Assembly (NCBI RefSeq): GCF_003985145.1
Contig: NZ_ML133529.1
Location: 124,001-188,000 of the forward strand
Length of the DNA stretch: 64,000 nt
Direction of reading: 5' to 3'
Source of the DNA: Rhizobium anhuiense
GTDB lineage: Bacteria > Pseudomonadota > Alphaproteobacteria > Rhizobiales > Rhizobiaceae
In this document: positions 25,989 to 33,705 of the stretch, one piece after another
Position numbering within the stretch: position 1 is the first letter of the stretch
Layout: each line of letters opens with the position of its first letter
Notes under the pieces: generated by a model
Seen by the model: only the letters and a program-made list of their open reading frames with translations
The model's database searches: none
Told to the model about the DNA's origin: nothing
Position numbers and translations under genes: made by a program

Positions 25989-27014
25989 ATGCTCGTTTCC
26001 GCCTCCCGTTCCCCGTCGCTTCCTGCCGTCCTGCCGGGACTTGTCCTTTGTGTGGCGGTCACGCTCATTGCGCAGTTGGTTGAGCAGTTGCAGCTGATGA
26101 TTTTCGGCGCGCACTGGATCGAGAGCCTCGTGCTGGCCATTCTGATCGGCATTGCCATGCGCTCCTCGGTCCGCCTGCCGCAGACCTTCACTCCCGGCAT
26201 TCACTTCGCCGCCAAGACGCTTCTCGAGATTGCCGTCGTGTTGCTGGGCGCCTCGCTCAGCACGGCCGCCATCCGGCAGGCCGGACTGCCGCTTGTCGGT
26301 GGAATTGCCGTCCTGGTTGCGCTGTCCTTGGCCGGCAGCTTTCTGCTTGGCCGGCTCTTCGGGCTGTCGACCAGCCTGGCGACCTTGGTTGCTTGCGGCA
26401 ACTCGATCTGCGGCAATTCTGCGATCGCCGCGGCAGCACCTGTGATCGGCGCCAAACCGGACGATATCGCCGCCTCGATAGCCTTTACCGCGCTGCTCGG
26501 CGTTGGTGCGGTGCTGACTTTGCCGCTTCTGCATCTGTTCCTGGGTCTCAGCGCCGTACAATATGGCGTTTTCGCAGGGCTGACAGCCTATGCCGTGCCG
26601 CAGGTATTGGCGGCGACGGCCTCCGCCGGCGCCGTCAGCACCCAGGTGGGCACGCTCGTCAAGTTAATCCGCGTGATGATGCTCGGCCCCGTCATTCTTG
26701 TGCTCGGCGCAGTTCATGGTCGCCGTCCCGGCGGCGCCGCAATCAATCTCCGCCATGTTCTGCCATGGTTCATCCTCGGTTTTGCGGCCATGGCGACGCT
26801 TCGTTCGCTCGACGCGATCCCGGCGCCGCTGCTGCCCGCGATGTCGGCTGTATCAGCCGCCTTCACCGTTACTGCCATGGCCGCGTTGGGCCTCTCCGTC
26901 GATGTCAGATCCATCGCCCATACCGGCGGTCGGGTCCTCGTCGCGGCGGCGCTGTCGCTGCTAGCTCTGGCGGTGCTTGGGCTTTGCTTGATCGGCCTGC
27001 TGAATATCGTCTGA
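25989..27014 (+). CDS. YeiH-family membrane protein (putative sulfate exporter family, UPF0324)
   Basis: 341 residues with about ten membrane segments and the family blocks 'IGIAMRSSVRLPQTFTPGIHFAAKTLLEIAVVLLGA', 'ACGNSICGNSAIAAAAPVIGA' and 'FTALLGVGAVLTLPLL'. The family is called putative sulfate exporters, but function is poorly proven. The ATG at 25989 has AAGG upstream; a TTG lies two codons earlier. Paired with the divergent YeiE-like regulator. It stands 100 bases before the CoA-transferase operon, with the operator-like palindrome between, so it is probably a separate transcript. Confidence 0.85.
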   Translation: MLVSASRSPSLPAVLPGLVLCVAVTLIAQLVEQLQLMIFGAHWIESLVLAILIGIAMRSSVRLPQTFTPGIHFAAKTLLEIAVVLLGASLSTAAIRQAGLPLVGGIAVLVALSLAGSFLLGRLFGLSTSLATLVACGNSICGNSAIAAAAPVIGAKPDDIAASIAFTALLGVGAVLTLPLLHLFLGLSAVQYGVFAGLTAYAVPQVLAATASAGAVSTQVGTLVKLIRVMMLGPVILVLGAVHGRRPGGAAINLRHVLPWFILGFAAMATLRSLDAIPAPLLPAMSAVSAAFTVTAMAALGLSVDVRSIAHTGGRVLVAAALSLLALAVLGLCLIGLLNIV

Positions 27015-27079
27015 GACGGGGTGGTGTGCCCAAAATACTTGCAAAAATTCCCGTTGCCTTCCAAACGATCAGCGACTAG

Positions 27080-27093
27080 CCTGTATATACAGG
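27080..27093. promoter_or_regulatory. perfect 14-bp palindrome, HutC/GntR-like operator
   Basis: CCTGTATATACAGG is fully palindromic and contains the TGTATATACA core recognised by HutC-type GntR regulators. It lies 21 bases before the start of the CoA-transferase gene, the first gene of the operon that also encodes a HutC-type regulator (30312). Confidence 0.65.
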
Positions 27094-27113
27094 GCGGAGA
27101 AGCAAAGATCGTC

Positions 27114-28664
27114 ATGCGGGTCATCTCTTCACAGCAAGCTGCGGATCTCCTCGAAGACGGGATGACGGTCGCTGCCTCGGGTTTTGGAGGATGCTGCCAT
27201 CCCGAGGCCATCACGGCCGCGGTGGAGGAGCGTTTCCTCGCCACTGGAAAACCGCGCAAGCTGACACTTCTGTTTGCTGCCAGCACGGGCGATCGTCAGA
27301 CGCGCGGCATGGGGCATTTCGGCTATGAGGGCCTCGTCGCCCGCGTGATCGCCGGGGGATGGCGGGGAACGCCGCGCCTTGGCAGGCTGGCGATCGAGGA
27401 AAAGATCGAAGCGCATTGTTGGCCGCAAGGCGTCATCGCCCAGCTCTATCGGGCGATTGCCGCCGGTCAGCCTGGGGTGATCACCCATATCGGGCTCGGT
27501 TCTTTCATGGACCCGCTGCATGGCGGCGGCCGCATGAATGCGACGACGCCGCGAGCGCTTGTCGAGCGCGTGTCGTTGCGCGGCAAGGAATGGCTGCTTT
27601 ATCCCTCGATGCCGCTCGACTGCGTGCTTTTGCGCGGTACGACGGCCGACGAAGACGGCAACGTCACCCTCGAGGACGAAGCCTTTCCGCTCGACGTGCT
27701 CGCCATGGCGCAGGCAGGCCGAAATTCCGGCGGTGTCGTCATCGTGCAGGTCAAGCGGATTGCCGAGCGCGGCTCGCTGCCGCCGGGCGATGTTCGCATC
27801 CCGGCGGCGCTGGTCGATTATGTCGTCGTCTGCGAAAATCCGGCCCAGCACGGCGTCAGTTTCGCCGAGACAGACAATATCGCCTATACCGGGCGCGTCC
27901 GGATGGCGGTGAGCCGCCTGCACCCGGCGCCGCTGTCGGCCGATAAGATAATTCAGCGCCGTGCCTTCCTGGAGTTGGCGCCGCTCCATCGCCCGACGAT
28001 CAACCTCGGCATCGGCATTGCCGCCGGGATCGGTCGGATCGCCAGCGAAGAGGGATTCGACGATTATACGGTGACGATCGAATCCGGCGTGATCGGCGGC
28101 GTGCCGGCCGAGGAACTGTCCTTCGGCGCTGCCGTCAATCCGACCGCCATCGTCCCACAGGCTTCGCAGTTCGACTTTTACGACGGCGGCGGCCTCGATA
28201 TCGCCTTTCTCGGCATGGCCGAGGTGGATAGGCACGGTGCGGTCAATGTCAGCCGCTTCAACAATTCCATCGTTGGGGTCGGCGGCTTCACCAATATTTC
28301 GCAGACGGCGGGGCGTGTTGTCTATCTCGGCGCATTTTCGGCCGGCGGCGCGGAAATTGCGGTTGCCGACGGCAGGCTCGACATCATCCGGGACGGCAGA
28401 GTTTGCAAGATCGTCGACCATGTCGACCAGATCAGTTCGAGCCCGGCCTTTGCGCCGGAAGGGCAGTCGCAGCTCGTCGTCACCGAGCGGGCGGTCTTTC
28501 GAGTGATCGAGGGATGCCTGATGCTGACGGAGTTTGCCCCCGGCATCGATCTCGCCTCCCATGTTCTCGACCGCCTGCCGAAGGGCGTCGCGGTGTCGGA
28601 CCAGCTGAAACAGATGGACGCGCGCCTGTTTTCCACCCACGCCATGAAGGACTTTGCCCCATGA
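27114..28664 (+). CDS. family I CoA-transferase, fused alpha-beta (YdiF/acetoacetate type)
   Basis: 516 residues containing both CoA-transferase halves: an alpha-like half ('ITHIGLGSFMDPLHGGGRMN') and a beta-like half ('INLGIGIAAGIGRIASEEG') with 'TIESGVIGG', where the Glu is the expected catalytic residue that forms the CoA thioester. It should move CoA from an acyl-CoA such as acetyl-CoA onto a carboxylic acid. The ATG at 27114 is taken because the operator palindrome lies just upstream; the frame stays open from 27021. First gene of the operon with SDR, MaoC, regulator and lyase; probable role is activating the acid made by the lyase. Confidence 0.9.
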   Translation: MRVISSQQAADLLEDGMTVAASGFGGCCHPEAITAAVEERFLATGKPRKLTLLFAASTGDRQTRGMGHFGYEGLVARVIAGGWRGTPRLGRLAIEEKIEAHCWPQGVIAQLYRAIAAGQPGVITHIGLGSFMDPLHGGGRMNATTPRALVERVSLRGKEWLLYPSMPLDCVLLRGTTADEDGNVTLEDEAFPLDVLAMAQAGRNSGGVVIVQVKRIAERGSLPPGDVRIPAALVDYVVVCENPAQHGVSFAETDNIAYTGRVRMAVSRLHPAPLSADKIIQRRAFLELAPLHRPTINLGIGIAAGIGRIASEEGFDDYTVTIESGVIGGVPAEELSFGAAVNPTAIVPQASQFDFYDGGGLDIAFLGMAEVDRHGAVNVSRFNNSIVGVGGFTNISQTAGRVVYLGAFSAGGAEIAVADGRLDIIRDGRVCKIVDHVDQISSSPAFAPEGQSQLVVTERAVFRVIEGCLMLTEFAPGIDLASHVLDRLPKGVAVSDQLKQMDARLFSTHAMKDFAP

Positions 28665-29467
28665 AAATCGATGGAGCCGTCATCATCGTCACGGGCTCGG
28701 CAACAGGCGTCGGGGCCGCATGCGTGAAGCAGTTCGCCGAGAGCGGTGCCCGGGTGGTCGTCAATTACAACAGCAGCAACAAAGAGGCCGATGAAACGGC
28801 CGATATCTGCCGCAGCCTGGGCGCGGAGGTCGAGATCGTCCAGGCCGACGTTGCCGACGATGCGGCCTGCCGCCGGATGGTCGCGACGGCCGTCAACCGG
28901 TGGGGGCGCCTCGACGCCCTGGTGAACAATGCCGCAACGACGGTCAAATCGGATCCTTTCGATCTGGAGACATTGTCGGCCGAAGATTTTCAGAGTGTTT
29001 TCGGCGTCAATGTCATCGGCGCCTATCAGATGTGCCGGGCGGCGGTGCCTGCGATGCGGGACAGCGGCGGCGGTGCGATCGTCAATGTCTCATCCAACGT
29101 TGCCTTTACCGGCGGCGGCAGTTCGCTTGCCTATACGGCCTCCAAGGGTGCGCTCAATGCGTTGACCCTGGCGCTAGCGCGCACCTGCGGTCCCGATATC
29201 CGGGTGAACGCGGTTTGCCCCGGCATCATCGATACGCGCTGGATGCGCGACACGCTCGGGCCGGATGCCTATGGCGCCATTGCCAAGCGATTTTCGGAAA
29301 CCGCGCCGCTCGGCCGGGTCGCGACACCGGAAGACGTTGCCGGCGCCATTGTCTGGCTTGTTCAGGGGGCAGACTTCGTCACTGGCGAATTGCTTTCCGT
29401 CGACGGCGGCATCCGCCTGTCGGGTGGCGTTCGCAAACCCGTGGCATCCGGCGGAGCCGCATCGTGA
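28661..29467 (+). CDS. short-chain dehydrogenase/reductase
   Basis: 268 residues of the classical SDR family. NAD(P) motif 'TGSATGVGAA' (TGxxxGxG, about 11-18), 'NNAA', catalytic Ser in 'IVNVSSNVAF' and 'YTASK' (Tyr-x-x-x-Lys). 'PGIIDTRW' and the terminal 'GELLSVDGGIRL' are standard. It starts with an ATGA overlap with the CoA-transferase. FabG-like enzymes oxidise 3-hydroxyacyl-CoA, which would follow the MaoC hydration step next door. Confidence 0.9.
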   Translation: MKIDGAVIIVTGSATGVGAACVKQFAESGARVVVNYNSSNKEADETADICRSLGAEVEIVQADVADDAACRRMVATAVNRWGRLDALVNNAATTVKSDPFDLETLSAEDFQSVFGVNVIGAYQMCRAAVPAMRDSGGGAIVNVSSNVAFTGGGSSLAYTASKGALNALTLALARTCGPDIRVNAVCPGIIDTRWMRDTLGPDAYGAIAKRFSETAPLGRVATPEDVAGAIVWLVQGADFVTGELLSVDGGIRLSGGVRKPVASGGAAS

Positions 29468-30315
29468 CACTGTCGGCCCAATCCATCCTCGATTTCCCGG
29501 TGCCGCAGGCGACGCATGTGGTTACTGCAAGAGATGCCATCCTCTACGCCCTGTCTGTCGGCTACGGCACCAACCCGCTCGACGAAAACCTATTGAACTA
29601 TGTCTATGAACGCGATCTCGTGACCGCGCCGACCCTTGCCAATGTCGTGGCGCATCCAGGCCCGTGGATGCAGCAGACGGGTGTCTACTGGGCGCGTCTC
29701 GTGCATTCCGAACATCGCCTGACCATCCACCGGCCAGTCCCTCTCGATGTGCCGCTGATCTCCCGGTCGCGCGTCTTGTCGGTGGTCGATCGCGGCCTTG
29801 AGAAAGGCATGTTCGTCAGCTTCGAGCGCATGATCGCAACCGTGGAAGGTGATGAGCCGATCGCGACGATCGTCCAGACGAACGCCTGCCGCGGTGACGG
29901 TGGATGCGGTTCGGCGGGAACGGCGCCTGAACCTCTGTCCAAAGTCCCGGACGACGAGCCGGACTTCGAATTCAATGTCGACCTCCCTGACAACGCCGCG
30001 CTGCTTTATCGCCTGAACGGCGATCTCAATCCGCTGCATGCGGATCCACAGGCAGCCGGCCGAAGCGGCTTCGATCGGCCGATCCTACATGGGCTGTGCA
30101 GCTTCGGTTATGCGGGCTACGCCATCATCGCCGCCATCGATCCAGGCATGAAGATCGGCTTGCGGGCGATCGCGGCGCGGTTCAGCGCGCCGATCTTTCC
30201 CGGAGAAACGATCACCCTGCAGATGTGGCGCAACGACGCCGAGATTCGCTTCAGGGGGATCGTTGCGTCACGGGGTGTGACCATCCTCGACAATGGCATG
30301 GCGAGGCTGTCATGA
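29464..30315 (+). CDS. MaoC-family enoyl-CoA hydratase 2
   Basis: 283 residues, a double hot-dog protein. The C-terminal half has the hydratase-2 motif: 'GDLNPLHADPQAAGRSGFDRPILHGL', with the Asp and His that carry the catalytic water. The N-terminal half is the inactive lid ('YALSVGYGTNPLDENLL'), as in the (R)-specific enoyl-CoA hydratase of peroxisomal MFE-2. A GTG start overlaps the SDR stop (GTGA). Expected reaction: trans-2-enoyl-CoA plus water gives (R)-3-hydroxyacyl-CoA. It fits hydration of an acrylyl-type CoA ester. Confidence 0.9.
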   Translation: MTLSAQSILDFPVPQATHVVTARDAILYALSVGYGTNPLDENLLNYVYERDLVTAPTLANVVAHPGPWMQQTGVYWARLVHSEHRLTIHRPVPLDVPLISRSRVLSVVDRGLEKGMFVSFERMIATVEGDEPIATIVQTNACRGDGGCGSAGTAPEPLSKVPDDEPDFEFNVDLPDNAALLYRLNGDLNPLHADPQAAGRSGFDRPILHGLCSFGYAGYAIIAAIDPGMKIGLRAIAARFSAPIFPGETITLQMWRNDAEIRFRGIVASRGVTILDNGMARLS

Positions 30316-31079
30316 CGAAAGCGGTCAAACCAGCCGCCGGCGAGGCGCGCCATTATATCAGGATCAAGGAGCAGATCCTGGCCGACATCGCCGAAGGCAA
30401 GCTGCAGCCGGGAGACCGGGTATCCTCTGAAAGCGAACTGGTGGCGGCATTTGGCGTCAGCCGCATGACGGCGAACCGCGCGCTGCGGGAATTGATGTTC
30501 GAGGGTGTCCTCAAGCGATCCGCCGGGATCGGAACCTTCGTGTCGCCAAAGCACCTCGACGTCGATCTGCTTCAAATCCGCAACATAGCCGACGAAATAC
30601 TGGAGCGGGGTCACACGCATAAGGCGGCGGTCGTTCAGGCCGGCTCGATGAAGGCGGATGCCAACGTTGCCGACGCGCTCGAACTGACGCTCGGCGCTGA
30701 GGTGATGCACTCGCTGATCGTGCACCTGGAAAACGACCAGCCCATTCAGGTCGAGGAGCGCTACGTCAATCCGCTGGTCGCGCCCGACTATCTGTCGACC
30801 GATTTCAGCAGCATGACGCCGAACGAATATCTGACGAAGGTTGCGCCGATAACGGCGTTCGAACATATCGTCCAGGCCGTCAAACCGGACACGACGATCC
30901 GCAAATATCTTGGCCTGAAGAATGATCACCCTTGCCTGCGCGTCTTTCGAAGGACCTGGTCGGGCGAGGCCGTCGTGACCTGTGCGCTGTTATACTATCC
31001 GGGCGCGCAATATCGGCTGGAAGCACGGTCCACCAAGGGTCCCTCGAAGCCCGTCGCCATTCTCGGAGAGAAACAGTGA
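30312..31079 (+). CDS. GntR-family regulator, HutC subfamily
   Basis: 255 residues. GntR winged helix-turn-helix at about 15-80 ('GDRVSSESELVAAFGVSRMTANRALREL', 'GIGTFVS') and a UTRA effector domain ('QVEERYVNPLVAPDYLSTDFSSMTPNEYL', 'LRVFRRTWS'). The 'YL...P' UTRA features are those of HutC, which senses urocanate. Its gene overlaps both neighbours (ATGA/GTGA). It probably represses the operon from the palindrome at 27080-27093, with the product of the adjacent lyase or a related acrylate as inducer (inference). Confidence 0.92.
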   Translation: MTKAVKPAAGEARHYIRIKEQILADIAEGKLQPGDRVSSESELVAAFGVSRMTANRALRELMFEGVLKRSAGIGTFVSPKHLDVDLLQIRNIADEILERGHTHKAAVVQAGSMKADANVADALELTLGAEVMHSLIVHLENDQPIQVEERYVNPLVAPDYLSTDFSSMTPNEYLTKVAPITAFEHIVQAVKPDTTIRKYLGLKNDHPCLRVFRRTWSGEAVVTCALLYYPGAQYRLEARSTKGPSKPVAILGEKQ

Positions 31080-32581
31080 GCGCCACCCATTCTCCATCGA
31101 TCACCTTCAGCGCGTCGCCGCCGACGATCGAGGACATCGCAGCAATTGCCCGTCGTCACGCCAGGATCGAAATCTCCGCCGAGGTCGAGGCCCGGATTAC
31201 GGCGGCGCGCGCCGTCGTCGATCGCTATACGGAAAAGGAGCTGCCGGTTTATGGCCTGACGACAGGACTGGGAGCGGGGGTCGATACACGACTTGCAACG
31301 GAAGATCTGGTGGCGTTTCAGATGCGTGTGCCGCAAGCCCGCGCGGTCGGCGTCGGAAAGCCGCTTGCCCAGGAATCCGTGCGGGCGATGATGGCCGTCA
31401 GGGCTGCCGGCATGGCGGCGGGCGGCTCCGGCATTTCGCTGAACGTGTTTCGTGGTCTGATCGCCGCCATCAATGCAGATATCCATCCGGTCGTCCCGTC
31501 ATTGGGCTCGATCGGTGCGGCGGATTTGGCTCCGCTTGCCCATATGAGCCGGGCGCTTCTCGGCTTCGGCGAGATCGAGCTTGGCGGCGAAGTGCTGCCG
31601 GCCGCCATCGCCCTCGAAAGGGCCGGCCTGAAACAACTCGAATTGGCGCCGAAGGACGGGCATGCGCTTGTCGTGGCCAACAGTCTCTCCATCGGCCTTG
31701 CCTGCCTGGCGCTTGAGGATATCGAGCGGCTCTTCGATTGGTCCCTGAAGGCGATTGCCGTTAATTTCGAAGCGTTCCGGGCCAATGTCAGCGTCTTCGA
31801 CGATCGCGCTCTCGCTGCCAGACCGGCCTTTGGGCAGCGCCGTGTCGCCGCTCAACTGATGGAACTGCTTTCGGGAAGCTCCTTGCTTGCGGCCGATGCC
31901 GCAAGACGTCTCCAGGATCCTTTGAGCTACCGCTGCACGCCGCAGGTCTGGGGCGCGATGAGGCATGCGATCGATGAGGCAAGGCAGGCGACGGAGATAG
32001 ATCTCGTCAGCTCCAGCGACAATCCTGTCGTCATCGCCTCCGAAGGCGTCATTCTTGCACACGGCAATTTCGACATGACCGCTTTTGTGCTCGCCTGGGA
32101 AAGGCTGGGGCAGGCGATGGCGCATTGTGCGGCAGGCACCGCCTATCGGATCATGAAGATCATGTCGCCCGGCATGTCCGACCTCCCGCGCTTCCTGACC
32201 CCGATGGGCCAGAGCCGGACCGGTTTTGCGACCGTGCAAAAGACCGTCTCGGCCATGGAAGCCGAAATCCGCCATCTCGCCATGCCGGTTTCGCTCTCGC
32301 CCTTTCCCGTCGCCGATGGCGTCGAAGACCAAGCGTCGATGGCGCCGAGCGTTTTGGCAAAGACGCAGGCGATCGTCGAGCGCCTGCGTTATCTCGTTGC
32401 AATTGAACTGATTGCCTCGGCGCAGGCCGTCGAGCTGCGCGGCGTCTCAGGCGAATTGGGCAAGGGATCGGCTGAGGCCTATGCTTTCGTCCGCAACCAC
32501 GTCCCGGCGCTTGATGAGGATCGCGCGCAAGGGCCGGATTTTGCGACGATCGCCGCATTGATCGGGCTTGGCCCGCAGTAA
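31076..32581 (+). CDS. HAL/PAL-superfamily lyase lacking the MIO triad (ergothionase-like?)
   Basis: 501 residues from a GTG start that overlaps the regulator stop and has GGAG 8 bases upstream. The whole protein aligns with histidine/phenylalanine ammonia-lyases: 'YGLTTGLG' with the catalytic-type Tyr59, 'RLQDPLSYRCTPQVWGA', 'SSSDNPVV', 'GVEDQASMAP'. The hallmark GASGDLAPLA, whose Ala-Ser-Gly cyclises into the electrophilic MIO group, reads GAADLAPLAH at residues 147-156. One residue is missing and no Ser or Gly remains, so MIO cannot form. The basic 'GGNFHAEP' of HAL is 'HGNFDMTA'. It is therefore not a normal ammonia-lyase. Elimination from a quaternary trimethylammonium group, as in ergothionase, needs no MIO and fits the adjacent OpuC-type transporter. 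Confidence 0.75.
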   Translation: MSATHSPSITFSASPPTIEDIAAIARRHARIEISAEVEARITAARAVVDRYTEKELPVYGLTTGLGAGVDTRLATEDLVAFQMRVPQARAVGVGKPLAQESVRAMMAVRAAGMAAGGSGISLNVFRGLIAAINADIHPVVPSLGSIGAADLAPLAHMSRALLGFGEIELGGEVLPAAIALERAGLKQLELAPKDGHALVVANSLSIGLACLALEDIERLFDWSLKAIAVNFEAFRANVSVFDDRALAARPAFGQRRVAAQLMELLSGSSLLAADAARRLQDPLSYRCTPQVWGAMRHAIDEARQATEIDLVSSSDNPVVIASEGVILAHGNFDMTAFVLAWERLGQAMAHCAAGTAYRIMKIMSPGMSDLPRFLTPMGQSRTGFATVQKTVSAMEAEIRHLAMPVSLSPFPVADGVEDQASMAPSVLAKTQAIVERLRYLVAIELIASAQAVELRGVSGELGKGSAEAYAFVRNHVPALDEDRAQGPDFATIAALIGLGPQ

Positions 32582-32696
32582 GCCCGGTTCGCCACTGCCC
32601 CACCAAGAAGGGCAGGGCGCCGACCGGTCATGCCGACGGCTATTCCGGGGAACGCCGCCGGTTCGTTCATTGAAAAGTCAACAAGAGGGAATGACT

Positions 32697-33584
32697 ATGA
32701 AAAATTGGACAAAGGGCATCCTTGCAGCCGGCATCATGGCAACCGCCATGTTCCAGTCTGCATCCGCAGAGACCATCAAGGTCGGCAGCAAGAATTTCAC
32801 CGAGCAGTTCATCCTCGCTGAAATGTATTCAGCCGTTCTGGAAAATGCCGGCTTCACCGTCGAGCGCAAGATCAACCTCGGCGGCACGCTGATTGCGCAC
32901 CAGGCATTGGTGGCCGGCGAGATCGATCTTTATCCGGAATATACCGGCACGGCGCTCGCATCCGTCGTCAAGGGCGAGATGTCGACCGACGCCGACAAGG
33001 TCTATACGCAGGTCAAGGACTTCTACGCCAAGCAGTTCAATCTCACATGGCTGAAGCCGAGCGGGATCAATAACGGCTATGTCATCGTCGTCCGGCAAGA
33101 AACGGCGCAGGCCAACAATCTGAAGAGCCTGTCGGATCTCGCCAAGGTCTCCAAGACACTGGTCTTCGGCGGCGGCGCCGAATTTCCGGATCGCGCCGAC
33201 GGCCTGCCCGGCCTGAAGCGCGTCTACGACGCCGAGTTCAAGGAGTTCAAGCAGTTCGCCAAGCTTGGTCTTCGTTACGACGCGCTGGAACAAAAGGATA
33301 TCGACGTTGCCAATGGTGCGGCGACCGACTGGCAGATCGGCTCGAAGAATCTCGTGCCGCTGGCAGACGACAAGGGTCTGTTTCCGCCCTACTACGTGGC
33401 GCCTGTTGTCCGCCAGGACGTGCTGAAGGCCAACCCGAAGGTTGCCGAACTGCTCGAAGCGGTCGGCTCCCATCTCGACAACGAAAAGATGCGGGTCCTC
33501 AATGCCAAGGTCGAAACCGATCACGAGGAAGCCAAGGATGTGGCGGTCGATTTCCTCAAGGAAAACGGCCTCCTGCCGAAATGA
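32697..33584 (+). CDS. quaternary-amine/glycine-betaine ABC transporter binding protein (OpuC/OsmF type)
   Basis: 295 residues. A signal peptide ('MKNWTKGILAAGIMATAMF', cleavage after 'ASA') leads an OpuAC-type domain: 'IKVGSKNFTEQFILAEMYS', 'EYTGTALASVVKGE', 'LKPSGINNGYVIVVR', 'WQIGSKNLVPLADDKGLFPPYYVAPVVR'. The family binds compatible solutes and betaines through an aromatic cage; EgtU, which binds ergothioneine, is of this type. The start at 32697 has AGAGGG at 7-base spacing. Ligand likely the quaternary compound degraded by the upstream enzymes. Confidence 0.9.
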   Translation: MKNWTKGILAAGIMATAMFQSASAETIKVGSKNFTEQFILAEMYSAVLENAGFTVERKINLGGTLIAHQALVAGEIDLYPEYTGTALASVVKGEMSTDADKVYTQVKDFYAKQFNLTWLKPSGINNGYVIVVRQETAQANNLKSLSDLAKVSKTLVFGGGAEFPDRADGLPGLKRVYDAEFKEFKQFAKLGLRYDALEQKDIDVANGAATDWQIGSKNLVPLADDKGLFPPYYVAPVVRQDVLKANPKVAELLEAVGSHLDNEKMRVLNAKVETDHEEAKDVAVDFLKENGLLPK

Positions 33585-33595
33585 TTGTCATGCCT

Positions 33596-33623
33596 CCGCG
33601 GCCGGATATCAATCCGGCTGCGG
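33596..33623 (+). promoter_or_regulatory. strong stem-loop after binding-protein gene
   Basis: CCGCGGCCGGAT and ATCCGGCTGCGG pair over 12 positions (one G-U) around ATCA. No T-run. It lies 11 bases after the stop and probably stabilises the binding-protein mRNA within the operon. Confidence 0.6.
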
Positions 33624-33705
33624 TCTGGCGCGGCGATCCATTTAAGGGTTTTTGTTCGAAAATCCGTCCGGTCAGCAGCCGGGCAGGAATATGGAGAAGC
33701 GGGAA

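Noticed and set aside
27129-28640. 503-codon minus-strand frame opposite the CoA-transferase
   Set aside because: Antisense shadow with low-complexity Arg/His-rich translation and no domain signature.
31076-32581. Calling the lyase hutH (histidine ammonia-lyase)
   Set aside because: The MIO triad is absent and no hutU, hutI or hutG homologues are nearby, so the name would mislead.
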